Part shown: positions 25,111-34,386 of the stretch, one piece after another
Layout of the letters: each line of letters starts with the position of its first letter
How positions within the stretch are numbered: the first letter of the stretch is position 1
NCBI RefSeq assembly: GCF_040448305.1
Contig: NZ_CP148752.1
Location: forward strand, 496,001-560,000
Reading direction: 5' to 3'
From: Pseudomonas fluorescens
GTDB taxonomy: Bacteria > Pseudomonadota > Gammaproteobacteria > Pseudomonadales > Pseudomonadaceae
DNA length: 64,000 bases
Program-made: the position numbers and the translations under genes
The notes under the pieces: generated by a model
Told to the model about the DNA's origin: nothing
Seen by the model: only the letters and a program-made list of their open reading frames with translations
Databases searched by the model: none

Positions 25111-25251
25111 GCCAACGCCGGTTTGCAGAAAGATCCAGGTAATGATCGAGTAGTACACGAACACGCCGAAAGCCAGATACTCGCGTAAGCCGTCGATGCC
25201 CGCAAAGCGGCTTTCACCGGAATGCTCCAACTGCCGAGTGAGTCTCGGCAT
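25090..25251 (-). pseudogene. N-terminal remnant of a membrane O-acyltransferase (acyltransferase 3 family)
   Basis: A 53-codon frame starts at the ATG at 25251. Its middle, RFAGIDGLREYLAFGVFVYY then SIITWIFLQTGV, has the look of the first transmembrane helix of acyltransferase-3 (OafA-like) proteins, where a GLRGYLAFFVFLHH-like motif is typical. Full-length members have about 350-400 residues. Here similarity stops at about the wapR stop codon and the frame ends in wapR antisense. An overlapping frame (25214-25318) starts on the waaL stop and may be the displaced 5' end. The gene was probably mostly deleted. Confidence 0.6.
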
Positions 25252-25317
25252 GCTGCGCAGCGATCGCGATGGCGAGCCGGTAGGCCGTCATCGCGATAAG
25301 CGGGTTGGTTTCTATCA

Positions 25318-27180
25318 TCAGTGAGCCTGGGCTGGAGGACTCCCGGCCAGCACGTGCCTGTGCAAATTATCCACGTCGGCTTTCGAAGCCGCCGCGGCGT
25401 ATCCTTGCAGCAGCGCTTCGAAGTGATCCTCGAACAGCCAGCGCCGATCTTCTGCGTAGCGCTGCATGTGGCGCAGATTACGCCGACGCAGGGAAGGGCT
25501 CAATGATGAAGGGTAAGTTCGCAGGTCGGCCAGATCGATCAGGCCGAACTCGCCGTCCTCCAGCACCAGCACATTGCCCAGGTGCAGGGAGCGGAAGTAG
25601 ACCCCTTGCTGATGCAGTTGAGCCATGAATTTGCCGAAGCGCTCCACCAGTGCCTGGCGCACCGCCGGGGCGGTGATGCCTTGCAGGATCTGGCGCAGCG
25701 TGTTGCCCGGCAACGGAGAGTAGTGCACAGCGGTGCTGCCGTCTTCGAACCGGTAGAGGTCGAGGATGTGCGGTGTCGGGATGCCCATGTTGCGCAGTTG
25801 CACGCTGTTGATGGCAAAGCGATCGGAATAGGGCGTGAAACTTCCCGAGGTATACCAGCGGCGGCGGCGGAACAGCTTGAGAAAGCTGCCATCGCTCAGG
25901 CGCAGGACTTTGGGGCCCAGACCATCCTCTTCGATGATCCGGGCATCGGCAGTCAGCTGTTGCAGGGCGCTAGGTGTCGCGGTTTTGATCGGCGTGTCCA
26001 GCAGGCGCCGGGCCCGTTGATTGATGCTCAATGCGGCAATCAGCGCCAAGGGGATCCACAGCAGGAACCAGTGCTCCTTGGGGCGAGAGATGATCCCGCC
26101 ACCTTCCGTCAGGCCTGCGCCGATACCGAAGGCCAGCCAGGCTGAGGCAATGACAAACAGCGGTTGCACGCGATGGCGCCAGCTACTGATGAAGCTCCAC
26201 GCGAGGAAGAACAGCCATGGCAGCAGACCGATAATGCCAACGTAGTAGAGCACGCCCAGGGCAAAGCTATGGGGTTCCTGAAGGCTGTAGCCGGCACCGG
26301 GGTCCAGGGTCAGTCTGGCGTTGTAGCCGTGCCCGATCCATGGGTGCTCAGCGATCCTGCCCAGGGTCAATTGCCAGAGCTCGATGCGGAAGGAACTGCC
26401 TCTTTCGATGATCTTGTCCGCAAACAACGCGAAAGTCGCCGTACCGGCGATGAACATGGTGCCAAGCATGAAGACCGAGCGTCGATTCCAGCAGATGAAA
26501 CACAGCCATAGCGCAGCCAGCGTCAGTGCAACCAGTGGGGTCCTGGAACCGGTGGCCAGCACTGTGGCGAACATGATCGCCATCGCCGGTATGCTCAACC
26601 AAAGTATCTGGCGTCGCCTGCAGGTCATGCTCAGGCTCAGCCAGTAGGTACAGAAGAAGCCGAATAGGTGGGAACTGAGCAGTGGATTGTCGAAAGCGCC
26701 CACACCGATCAGACGCATTTCCGGTTGGTAGAACTGGTCGAACCTGTACAGGTTGTAGGTAGAGACGACCAGCGCCACCGTCGCGGCGCAGAACAGCAGG
26801 GGCTGGATGATTTCGCTGCGATAGCGCACCAGCAGGTAGCAGCCAACGAACAGCATCAGGGTATGCAATGACGGTTTGAAATGACCAGGTTCGATGTCGT
26901 CGCCCGGCCCCCAGCACAGGCTGAGCAGTGCCCACGCCACAAACAACAGAGCTGCGATGACGATCGGTTCGTGCAGCAGTTCTTTGCTGAGCTGCGGTCG
27001 CAGGCACAGTGCAATCAGTGCCGGTATGCTGAACAGACCATAGTAAAGCTTGTGAAGCACACTGCGCCCCGGCAGGAAAAACAGCGCGCAAAGCAGCAAT
27101 AAATAACCGAGCGGAAGGATCCACAGACAAATGAAATCGAAGATTCTATTGGACGTGCTGTTCAAAGCGTTTAATTGCAT
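25318..27180 (-). CDS. waaL: O-antigen ligase WaaL fused to a C-terminal kinase-like domain
   Basis: The 620-aa protein has two parts. Residues 1 to about 395 are a multi-spanning membrane protein of the Wzy/WaaL family, with ATGSRTPLVALTLAA (conserved Arg) and a periplasmic-loop EPHSFALGVLYYVG (conserved His). It would ligate O antigen to lipid A-core. Residues from about 410 to the end resemble LPS kinases: SFLKLFRRR (lysine), FRSLHLGNVLVLE and LIDLADL. The catalytic Asp position is Ser (FRSLHLGN). In PAO1 the two functions appear as PA4999 and PA4998. The start at 27180 was chosen because the protein then begins before the first helix; a start at 27213 is possible. Confidence 0.88.
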   Translation of the reverse strand: MQLNALNSTSNRIFDFICLWILPLGYLLLLCALFFLPGRSVLHKLYYGLFSIPALIALCLRPQLSKELLHEPIVIAALLFVAWALLSLCWGPGDDIEPGHFKPSLHTLMLFVGCYLLVRYRSEIIQPLLFCAATVALVVSTYNLYRFDQFYQPEMRLIGVGAFDNPLLSSHLFGFFCTYWLSLSMTCRRRQILWLSIPAMAIMFATVLATGSRTPLVALTLAALWLCFICWNRRSVFMLGTMFIAGTATFALFADKIIERGSSFRIELWQLTLGRIAEHPWIGHGYNARLTLDPGAGYSLQEPHSFALGVLYYVGIIGLLPWLFFLAWSFISSWRHRVQPLFVIASAWLAFGIGAGLTEGGGIISRPKEHWFLLWIPLALIAALSINQRARRLLDTPIKTATPSALQQLTADARIIEEDGLGPKVLRLSDGSFLKLFRRRRWYTSGSFTPYSDRFAINSVQLRNMGIPTPHILDLYRFEDGSTAVHYSPLPGNTLRQILQGITAPAVRQALVERFGKFMAQLHQQGVYFRSLHLGNVLVLEDGEFGLIDLADLRTYPSSLSPSLRRRNLRHMQRYAEDRRWLFEDHFEALLQGYAAAASKADVDNLHRHVLAGSPPAQAH

Positions 27181-27334
27181 GCTGAGTAACTTATTCCTGA
27201 ATTGAGCGACCATAACAAGGCAGGGACATCTGGTGGCTATTTGACGCGCCACAATACACAGACTGTATGCGATTGCCAGAACCCTGGGGAAGCTGTGGTA
27301 AAGTCAGCGTCCTTTTCATCGACATTCGCGTGAT

Positions 27335-29137
27335 ATGACCGACTCCAGTCTCTGCGCAAGCCCATCGAGCTTGAAAATCTACTTCCGCCTGCTCGGCTAT
27401 GTCCGGCCGTACATCAGCCTGTTCCTGATCAGCATCGTCGGTTTTCTGATTTTCGCTTCGACGCAGCCAATGCTGGGCTACATCCTCAAGTACTTCGTCG
27501 ACGGTCTATCCAACCCTGAAGCGGTGCTGTTTCCAACCGTGCCCTACCTGCGGGATCTGCAACTGCTGCAAGCGGTGCCATTGTTGATCATCCTCATCGC
27601 CGCGTGGCAGGGGTTGGGGTCGTACCTGGGCAACTACTTCCTGGCCAAGGTTTCCCTGGGTCTGGTCCATGACTTGCGGGTCCAGTTGTTCAACAACCTG
27701 CTGGTGCTGCCAAACCGGTATTTCGACAAGCATAACTCGGGGCACCTGATTTCACGTATCACCTTCAACGTGACCATGGTCACGGGGGCGGCAACAGATG
27801 CGATCAAGGTCGTAATCCGTGAAGGCATGACGGTGATCTTCCTGTTTGCCTCGCTGTTGTACATGAACTGGCGTCTGACGCTGGTCATGGTCGCCATCCT
27901 GCCGCTGATCGCCCTCATGGTGCGCACGGCCAGCAAGAAATTCCGCAAGCAGAGCAAGAAAATCCAGCTGGCCATGGGGGACGTGACGCATGTGGCGTCC
28001 GAAACGATCCAGGGCTATCGCGTGGTGCGCAGCTTCGGCGGTGAAAAATACGAAGAGAAACGTTTCTTCGATGCCAGCCAGGGCAACACCGACAAGCAAT
28101 TGCGCATGACCCGCACCGGCGCCATCTACACGCCGCTGCTGCAACTGGTGATCTACACCGCCATGGCTGTGCTGATGTTCCTGGTGCTGTTCCTGCGGGG
28201 CGACGCGTCCGCCGGCGACATGGTGGCCTACATCACCCTGGCCGGTCTGCTGCCCAAGCCGATTCGCCAGCTGTCCGAAGTCAGCTCGACCATCCAGAAA
28301 GGTGTGGCCGGCGCTGAAAGTATCTTCGAACAACTGGATGTCCAGCCTGAAGTCGATACCGGCACCGTCGAGCGTGATGTCGTCAGCGGTCGCCTGGACG
28401 TGCGCAACCTCAGCTTTACCTACCCTGACACCGAGCGTCAGGTGCTCAATGACATCAGTTTCTCGGTCGAGCCCGGGCAAATGGTGGCGCTGGTGGGACG
28501 TTCGGGCAGCGGCAAGTCGACCCTGGCCAACCTGATTCCGCGTTTCTATCACCACGACAAGGGCGAAATCCTCATCGATGGCGTCGAAGTGGAACAGTAC
28601 AAGCTGTTGAACCTGCGCAAACACATCGCCCAGGTGACCCAGCACGTGACCCTGTTCAGCGACACCGTGGCCAACAACATCGCTTACGGCGACTTGGCCG
28701 GCGCACCCCGCGAAGACATTGAAAAGGCGGCCAAAGATGCCTACGCGATGGACTTCATTGCCCAATTGCCCGAAGGCCTGGACACCCAGGTTGGGGAAAA
28801 CGGCGTGCTGCTGTCCGGTGGCCAGCGCCAGCGCCTGGCGATTGCCCGGGCACTGTTGAAGAATGCTCCGCTGCTGATTCTCGATGAGGCGACTTCGGCA
28901 CTCGATACCGAGTCCGAGCGGCATATCCAGGCAGCCCTGGATCAGGTCATGAAAGGTCGTACCACGCTGGTGATCGCTCACCGCCTGTCGACCATCGAAA
29001 AGGCCGACCTGATCCTGGTCATGGATCAGGGGAAAATCGTCGAGCGCGGCACCCATGAACAACTGCTGGCGCAAAACGGCTACTACTCGCGCCTCAACGC
29101 GATGGGCCTCGACGCCCCGGCCGAAGACATCGCCTGA
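27335..29137 (+). CDS. msbA: Lipid A export ATP-binding/permease protein MsbA
   Basis: The 600-aa inner-membrane half-transporter flips lipid A-core to the periplasmic face as a homodimer. A six-helix ABC membrane domain (about 1-330) is followed by the nucleotide-binding domain: Walker A GRSGSGKST, signature LSGGQRQR, Walker B LLILDEATSALD and the H-loop VIAHRLST. It is divergent from waaL and upstream of hldE, so envelope genes surround it. A perfect hairpin follows the stop. Confidence 0.96.
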   Translation: MTDSSLCASPSSLKIYFRLLGYVRPYISLFLISIVGFLIFASTQPMLGYILKYFVDGLSNPEAVLFPTVPYLRDLQLLQAVPLLIILIAAWQGLGSYLGNYFLAKVSLGLVHDLRVQLFNNLLVLPNRYFDKHNSGHLISRITFNVTMVTGAATDAIKVVIREGMTVIFLFASLLYMNWRLTLVMVAILPLIALMVRTASKKFRKQSKKIQLAMGDVTHVASETIQGYRVVRSFGGEKYEEKRFFDASQGNTDKQLRMTRTGAIYTPLLQLVIYTAMAVLMFLVLFLRGDASAGDMVAYITLAGLLPKPIRQLSEVSSTIQKGVAGAESIFEQLDVQPEVDTGTVERDVVSGRLDVRNLSFTYPDTERQVLNDISFSVEPGQMVALVGRSGSGKSTLANLIPRFYHHDKGEILIDGVEVEQYKLLNLRKHIAQVTQHVTLFSDTVANNIAYGDLAGAPREDIEKAAKDAYAMDFIAQLPEGLDTQVGENGVLLSGGQRQRLAIARALLKNAPLLILDEATSALDTESERHIQAALDQVMKGRTTLVIAHRLSTIEKADLILVMDQGKIVERGTHEQLLAQNGYYSRLNAMGLDAPAEDIA

Positions 29138-29140
29138 CCC

Positions 29141-29169
29141 CGAAAGGGCGAGCCTGGCTCGCCCTTTCG
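29141..29169 (+). terminator. Hairpin after msbA
   Basis: CGAAAGGGCGAG and its exact complement with a five-base loop start four bases after the msbA stop. No T run follows, so termination strength is uncertain. Confidence 0.55.
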
Positions 29170-29341
29170 CATCGATATGCAAGCGATGGAAATGAGCGAT
29201 GCGTGTCGTCGTCTGGCGGATCTGCTGCTCAAAAAATGAGCAATAAACCCCGGCGAATCATCCGGTTGCAGCCACCGCACAAGCTGACACCAACCCTGTG
29301 TTAATATCGCGCCCCTGTTCATTCTGTATGTGGGTTGCACC

Positions 29342-30763
29342 ATGAAGTTGTCCATGCCGCGATTCGATCAAGCCCCTGTCTTGGTAGTCGGCGATGTCAT
29401 GCTCGACCGTTACTGGCATGGTGGTACCTCACGGATTTCTCCTGAGGCACCGGTGCCGGTAGTCAAGGTCGATCACATCGAAGACCGCCCGGGCGGTGCT
29501 GCCAACGTTGCCTTGAACATTGCCGCCCTGGGGGCTCCGGCCTCGCTGGTCGGTGTCACCGGCGACGATGAAGCCGCCAACAGCCTGGTCAACAGCCTCA
29601 AGGGCGCCGGCGTGCGGGCCATCTTCCAGCGCATTGCGCACCAGCCGACCATCGTCAAGCTGCGGGTCATGAGCCGTCACCAGCAATTGCTGCGCATCGA
29701 CTTCGAAGAACCCTTCGCCACCGACGCGTTGGCGCTGACCGCGCAGGTCGATGAGTTGCTCGAAGGCATCAAGGTGCTGGTGCTGTCCGACTACGGCAAA
29801 GGCGCGCTGAAAAACCATCAGGCGCTGATCCAGGCCGCCCGTGCCCGTGGCATTCCGGTGCTGGCCGATCCCAAGGGCAAGGATTTCTCGATCTACCGCG
29901 GTGCGAGCCTGATCACGCCAAACCTCAACGAATTCGAAACCATCGTCGGTGGTTGCGCCGATGAGCACGAGTTGGTGAGCAAGGGTGCGCAGCTGATGCA
30001 CGACCTGGACCTCGGTGCCTTGCTGGTGACCCGTGGCGAGCACGGCATGACCTTGCTGCGCCCGGATCATCCGGCGCTGCACTTGCCGGCCCGTGCCCGT
30101 GAAGTGTTCGACGTGACCGGTGCCGGCGATACGGTGATTTCCACCCTGGCGGCCGCGATTGCCGCTGGCGAAGAACTGCCACACGCGGTGGCCCTGGCCA
30201 ACCTGGCGGCGGGCATCGTGGTCGGGAAGCTCGGTACGGCGGCCATCAGTGCACCGGAACTGCGTCGTGCGATTCAGCGCGAGGAGGGTTCCGAGCGCGG
30301 TGTGCTGGGCCTTGAGCAGCTGTTGCTGGCGGTCGATGATGCCCGCGCGCACAACGAGCGGATCGTGTTCACCAACGGTTGCTTCGACATCCTGCACGCC
30401 GGTCACGTGACCTATCTGGAACAGGCGCGGGCCCAGGGCGATCGCCTGATCGTCGCAATCAACGACGATGCCTCGGTCAGCCGCCTGAAAGGGCCGGGCC
30501 GTCCGATCAATAGTGTCGACCGGCGCATGGCTGTACTGGCCGGTCTGGGTGCGGTGGACTGGGTCATCAGTTTCTCGGAAGGCACTCCGGAAAACCTGCT
30601 GAGCGCGGTCAAGCCGGACGTGCTGGTCAAGGGCGGCGACTACGGGATCGACCAGGTGGTCGGCGCGGACATCGTGACGGCCTATGGCGGTACCGTGAAA
30701 GTGCTGGGGCTGGTGGAGAACAGCTCCACCACCGCGATTGTCGAGAAGATCCGCAAGTCGTAG
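29342..30763 (+). CDS. hldE: Bifunctional heptose 7-phosphate kinase / heptose 1-phosphate adenylyltransferase
   Basis: It makes ADP-heptose precursors for the LPS core. The 473-aa protein has an N-terminal ribokinase-like (PfkB) domain with GGAANVALNIAALG and the DVTGAGDTVISTLAAA catalytic motif. A C-terminal nucleotidyltransferase domain starts at about 340 with FTNGCFDILHAGHVTYL (HxGH). The ATG at 29342 gives the usual family length; an upstream in-frame GTG at 29330 is less likely. A TTAATA-like -10 lies at about 29300. Confidence 0.96.
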   Translation: MKLSMPRFDQAPVLVVGDVMLDRYWHGGTSRISPEAPVPVVKVDHIEDRPGGAANVALNIAALGAPASLVGVTGDDEAANSLVNSLKGAGVRAIFQRIAHQPTIVKLRVMSRHQQLLRIDFEEPFATDALALTAQVDELLEGIKVLVLSDYGKGALKNHQALIQAARARGIPVLADPKGKDFSIYRGASLITPNLNEFETIVGGCADEHELVSKGAQLMHDLDLGALLVTRGEHGMTLLRPDHPALHLPARAREVFDVTGAGDTVISTLAAAIAAGEELPHAVALANLAAGIVVGKLGTAAISAPELRRAIQREEGSERGVLGLEQLLLAVDDARAHNERIVFTNGCFDILHAGHVTYLEQARAQGDRLIVAINDDASVSRLKGPGRPINSVDRRMAVLAGLGAVDWVISFSEGTPENLLSAVKPDVLVKGGDYGIDQVVGADIVTAYGGTVKVLGLVENSSTTAIVEKIRKS

Positions 30764-30870
30764 GAGCTGGCGTAGCCTGCGATCTTTTCCGGTAGCCTGG
30801 GGATCGTAAAATCAAAAGATCGCAGCCTGCGGCAGCTCCTACATGGAGTACGCAGGCTGCGATTTTTTGC
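30761..30870. repeat. Long imperfect inverted repeat of the GTAGGAGCTG...CAGCTCCTAC type plus a partial third copy
   Basis: Directly after hldE, GTAGGAGCTGGCGTAGCCTG CGATCTTTT is answered by AAAAGATCGCAGCCTGCGGC AGCTCCTAC at 30814-30842, giving a stem near 29 bases with a few mismatches. A third partial copy (GCAGGCTGCGATTTTTTGCG) ends with a T run. This is a REP family different from the TGTGGGAGCG elements, and it may also terminate hldE. Confidence 0.7.
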
Positions 30871-30872
30871 GT

Positions 30873-31841
30873 TTAAGAGCTTACCTTTTTACGCGGCACG
30901 ATTTTCTTCAGCAGCAATTTGGCCTTCCCGCGCAACCGCGCCAACCCTGAATCCTTCACCGGCGGGGTCAGACCCTGCTGTCTCACCCAGTCCTTCCAGC
31001 GAATTCGTTCATCACGAACCAGCCAGCCTTCCTGTCGGGCAAAACTCTCGGCCAGGTACAGTCCGCGTGTGCTGGCGGGGTATAGCTGATCCTTTTTCAA
31101 GGTGTACAGCTCAGCCATCGGATGGCCGTCCTGCAAGGGCATCAAGTACAGATCGGGTCGCTTGCGGTCGAGGCGGGCGACGAGTTGATCGCCTTCGAGT
31201 CTTTCATCGACATGGAACAGGCTCAGGGATTTGGCTTCCTTGGGAACGTCCAGGCGCAAGTCGTAAATCAGTTGCAGCGACGCCGTTGGCAAATGCACGT
31301 AAGCCCGCGGACGCTCTATCAGCATCAGGTTGGCGCAACGTACCGGCCGCGCCGAGCCGGACAGTGGCGACAGGCGAAACGGCAGGGCTTCACGGTAATG
31401 CAGGGCGGCCGAGTAGGGCGCTGGCAGCCAGGTGTCGTTGAACCGCCCACCGAGCCAGCCTTCCGGGGTTTCCAGCAGGCATTCTTCGGCTATCTCTTGG
31501 ATCGCCGTGTGCAAGGGTAGGTTCAGTTCATGGGCCGGCACGTACCCGGAGATCAGCTTGAGCACCACATCGCCACGGTCCTGCCGGCGTTGGCGTACCA
31601 GCACCCAATAGTCGCGATTCTGCCAATGCAGGGTCAGGCGCACCGAAACCCCGAGGTTGGCCAGCTCCAGGGCAAACCGTTCGCTGTTGCCGACCGTCAC
31701 CGGTCGACGACGTTGCAGGGTCTGGGAGAAATTCAGCGGCCTGCCGACGCTCTGATAAGCCAGGCCTTCGGGGGTCGCTTCGACGAATAACGGCAGGGTC
31801 TTGAAGTTGCTCGGGTTCTTTCTGATGAGCGTACGCGACAT
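30873..31841 (-). CDS. Conserved Pseudomonas protein of unknown function (PA4993-like)
   Basis: The 322-aa soluble protein has no signal peptide and a basic C terminus (KAKLLLKKIVPRKK). I recognise it only by position (PA4993 in PAO1). The sequence is rich in short beta-like stretches (VSVRLTLHWQNRDYWVLVRQ; DVVLKLISGYVPAHEL) and contains a Nudix-like acidic AIQEIAEECLLE, but not a full Nudix box. It is followed at 31 bp spacing by the aldo/keto reductase on the same strand upstream, so an operon is likely. No function is claimed. Confidence 0.75.
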   Translation of the reverse strand: MSRTLIRKNPSNFKTLPLFVEATPEGLAYQSVGRPLNFSQTLQRRRPVTVGNSERFALELANLGVSVRLTLHWQNRDYWVLVRQRRQDRGDVVLKLISGYVPAHELNLPLHTAIQEIAEECLLETPEGWLGGRFNDTWLPAPYSAALHYREALPFRLSPLSGSARPVRCANLMLIERPRAYVHLPTASLQLIYDLRLDVPKEAKSLSLFHVDERLEGDQLVARLDRKRPDLYLMPLQDGHPMAELYTLKKDQLYPASTRGLYLAESFARQEGWLVRDERIRWKDWVRQQGLTPPVKDSGLARLRGKAKLLLKKIVPRKKVSS

Positions 31842-31873
31842 GTCGGCTCCTGCTTAAGGCCGCGTGGGCGGCG

Positions 31874-32686
31874 TCAGTGGCTACGTAGGACCTGGGCAAC
31901 GGTCGCGACATTGTGGGCGAGGTGCAGCGGATTGATGGTCCCGACAATAGCACTGGCAACACCCGGATGTTCAAACAACAACTCGAAACTGGCGCGCACC
32001 GGATCCACGCCCGGACTCAGGCAGACATGACCACTGGCGAGGGCTTTTTTGACCAGAATGGCTTTGCCGTGTGCAGCAGCATAGTCAATGACGGCCTTCT
32101 CGTTTTGTTCGTTGAGATTGTAGGTGACCATCGCGCAGTCGCCTTGCTCCAGCGCCTTCAAGCCACCGTCGACGGTTTTGCCGGAAAACCCGAAACCGCG
32201 AATCTTGCCTTCGGCCTTGAGTTCGGCGAGGGTGTCGTAGACTTCGCAGTCATTGAGGATTGCCAGGTCGTTACCATCGGAGTGCACCAGCACCAGGTCG
32301 ATGAAGTCCGTTTCCAGGCGTTGCAGGCTGCGTTCCACCGACATACGTGTGTGTGCGGCGCTGAAATCGTGACGAGACTGGCCGTCGGCAAACTCTTCGC
32401 CGACCTTGCTGACAATCACCCAATCCTGACGCTGACCGCGCAGCAACGGGCCGAGGCGTTCTTCGCTGCGACCATAGGCCGGTGCGGTGTCGATCAGGTT
32501 GATGCCCAGGTCGCGGGCGAGTTTGAGCAGCATGCGCGCTTCATCGTCATCGGGAATCTGGAAGCCGTTGGGGTACTTCACCCCTTGGTCGCGGCCCAGT
32601 TTCACGGTGCCCAGGCCCAGGGGGGAAACCAGCAGGCCAGTGCTGCCCAGCGGGCGATGCAAGTCGTGCAGGGTCGGTTGGCTCAT
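31874..32686 (-). CDS. Aldo/keto reductase
   Basis: The 270-aa protein is a TIM-barrel NAD(P)H-dependent oxidoreductase. Visible family features are GLGTVKLGR at the N terminus, LIDTAPAYGRSEERLG (Asp and Tyr of the catalytic tetrad), VIVSKVG (Lys) and LVLVHSDG (His). It corresponds to PA4992. Its start overlaps the stop of the upstream FAD oxidoreductase gene by four bases, so the two are translationally coupled. Substrate unknown. Confidence 0.9.
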   Translation of the reverse strand: MSQPTLHDLHRPLGSTGLLVSPLGLGTVKLGRDQGVKYPNGFQIPDDDEARMLLKLARDLGINLIDTAPAYGRSEERLGPLLRGQRQDWVIVSKVGEEFADGQSRHDFSAAHTRMSVERSLQRLETDFIDLVLVHSDGNDLAILNDCEVYDTLAELKAEGKIRGFGFSGKTVDGGLKALEQGDCAMVTYNLNEQNEKAVIDYAAAHGKAILVKKALASGHVCLSPGVDPVRASFELLFEHPGVASAIVGTINPLHLAHNVATVAQVLRSH

Positions 32687-33858
32687 GGCAGCAGTTGCTC
32701 CCAGGCAGGTACGCCCATCGGCGGCTTCGGCAGTTCAGGCAGTGCTGCCGGGTGGCTTGGCTGGATACCGTCGCGGGTCAGGCTGGCGATCACGCGGTCG
32801 GCGAAGTCCGGCGCCAGGGCGAGCTTGGTCGGCCAGCCCACCAGCAGTCGGCCTTCCTCGGCCACAAAGGCGTTGTCGGGACGGGTCAGGCCTGATTGCA
32901 GCGGTTCGGCGCGATCCACGCGCAAGGTCGCCCATTGCACCGTACTCAGGTCGATCCATGGCAGCAATTGGCCGAGTTCTTTCTGTGCGGTGGCGATCTG
33001 CTCGACGGGCTCACGGGTCACGCCTTCGGATTCCGCGATATCGCCGCCCAGGTACCAGACCCATTGACCATCTGCCGCCGGGTGCGTGGTCACAGTGATA
33101 CGCGGTTTGGTGCCACCACCCAGGCAGTGGGCGTACAGCGGTTTGAGGCTTGGTCCCTTGGCGATGATCATGTGCAACGGGCGGCGCTGCATGGCGGGCT
33201 GGCTCAGCCCCAGCGTTTCAAGCAATGCCGCGGTTCCGACGCCGGCGCTCAGGACGATGCGCTGGGCACGGATCTCGCGTTCGTCCACCTTCAGGCCGAT
33301 CAGCACGCCGCCTTCGAGCAGGGGCTCGATCTTCTGCCCAGCGAGCAAGCCATCTCCGGCCAGATCGGCCAGGCGCTGGATCAGGCTCGGCACGTCGACC
33401 ACCAGTTCCGCCAGGCGATAGACCTTGCCCTTGAAGCGCTTGTCTTGCAGGGCCGGCGGCAATTGCTCGCCCTTGACCTGATCGACGCGACCACGCACGG
33501 CTTTGCTGGCAAAGAAACTGGTGAGGTTGCCGGCGAGGGTGCCGGGGGACCAGAGGTAATGGGCTTCGGACAGCAGGCGCACGCCGGACAGGTCCAGCTC
33601 GCCGTTACCGGCCAGAGCTTCACGCCAGCGGCGCGGCATGTCGGCGATGGCTTCCGAGGCCCCGGTCAGGGCGCCATGCAGCGCGTATTTGGCGCCGCCG
33701 TGGATGATGCCCTGGGACTTCACACTCTGCCCGCCGCCGAGGCTGGCACTTTCCACCAGCACGGTCGAAAAACCCTGGCGCCGCAGGCGCGCATTCAGCC
33801 AGAGGCCGGCGACACCAGCGCCGACAATCAGAACGTCGGTGGAAATAACGGATGGCAT
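32683..33858 (-). CDS. FAD-dependent oxidoreductase (DAO family)
   Basis: The 391-aa protein starts with a Rossmann FAD-binding motif, VLIVGAGVAGLWLNARLRR, and continues with the DAO-type SQGIIHGGAKYAL and a C-terminal ADP-binding strand (LLVGWPTKLALAPDFADRV). It corresponds to PA4991. Likely oxidises an amino or hydroxy acid; the substrate cannot be told. It is the first gene of a three-gene minus-strand unit with the aldo/keto reductase and the unknown protein. Confidence 0.88.
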   Translation of the reverse strand: MPSVISTDVLIVGAGVAGLWLNARLRRQGFSTVLVESASLGGGQSVKSQGIIHGGAKYALHGALTGASEAIADMPRRWREALAGNGELDLSGVRLLSEAHYLWSPGTLAGNLTSFFASKAVRGRVDQVKGEQLPPALQDKRFKGKVYRLAELVVDVPSLIQRLADLAGDGLLAGQKIEPLLEGGVLIGLKVDEREIRAQRIVLSAGVGTAALLETLGLSQPAMQRRPLHMIIAKGPSLKPLYAHCLGGGTKPRITVTTHPAADGQWVWYLGGDIAESEGVTREPVEQIATAQKELGQLLPWIDLSTVQWATLRVDRAEPLQSGLTRPDNAFVAEEGRLLVGWPTKLALAPDFADRVIASLTRDGIQPSHPAALPELPKPPMGVPAWEQLLP

Positions 33859-33945
33859 TCGGCGACCTCTGTGTTCAAGACGAGGGCGCAGTATACAGAC
33901 TCGAAGTGGAGGGGATTTACTGGATCAAGAGGTGAACACAAAACC

Positions 33946-34035
33946 TGTGGGAGCGAGCCTGCTCGCGATGAGGGCGTGTCAGTCGATATCAGTGTCGACT
34001 GATACACCGCCTTCGCGAGCAGGCTCGCTCCCACA
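33946..34035. repeat. REP doublet (REPIN)
   Basis: TGTGGGAGCGAGCCTGCTCG and its inverted copy flank a central part with its own dyad (TCAGTCGATATCAGTGTCGACTGATAC region). It is the cleanest symmetrical REPIN in the window. Confidence 0.9.
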
Positions 34036-34053
34036 GTGAAATGTGCTTCGGAC

Positions 34054-34386
34054 TTAATGCCCCGCAGTTTTGGAGAAGAGCTGGATGACCACAACACCCA
34101 GCACAATCAACGCCATCCCCAGCATCGCCGGCACGTCCAGCTTCTGCCCATAGATAAACAGTGCCGCGACGCTGACCATCACGATCCCCATGCCGGCCCA
34201 CACGGCGTACGCCACGCCCACCGGAACGCTGCGCACCACCAGGGTCAGCATCCAGAAGGCAATGCCGTAACCGACGATGACCAGCACCAGTGGCAGTGGG
34301 GTGCTGAGGCCTTTGACCGCTTTCATCGAAACAGTGGCAATCACTTCGGCGCAGATGGCAATGGCCAGGTAGTAGTAGGCGGTCAT
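34054..34386 (-). CDS. Small multidrug resistance (SMR/EmrE-type) transporter
   Basis: The 110-aa inner-membrane protein has four transmembrane helices and the conserved Glu14 in AICAEVIATVSMK, used for proton/cation exchange. The YAVWAGMGIV motif of helix 3 is typical of the EmrE subgroup. It corresponds to PA4990. It is divergent from a LysR-type regulator gene 103 bp away, which may control it. Confidence 0.93.
   Translation of the reverse strand: MTAYYYLAIAICAEVIATVSMKAVKGLSTPLPLVLVIVGYGIAFWMLTLVVRSVPVGVAYAVWAGMGIVMVSVAALFIYGQKLDVPAMLGMALIVLGVVVIQLFSKTAGH

Noticed and set aside
25214..25318. 34-codon frame beginning on the waaL stop codon
   Set aside because: Too short to support as a gene by itself; it is treated as a possible displaced 5' end of the acyltransferase remnant.
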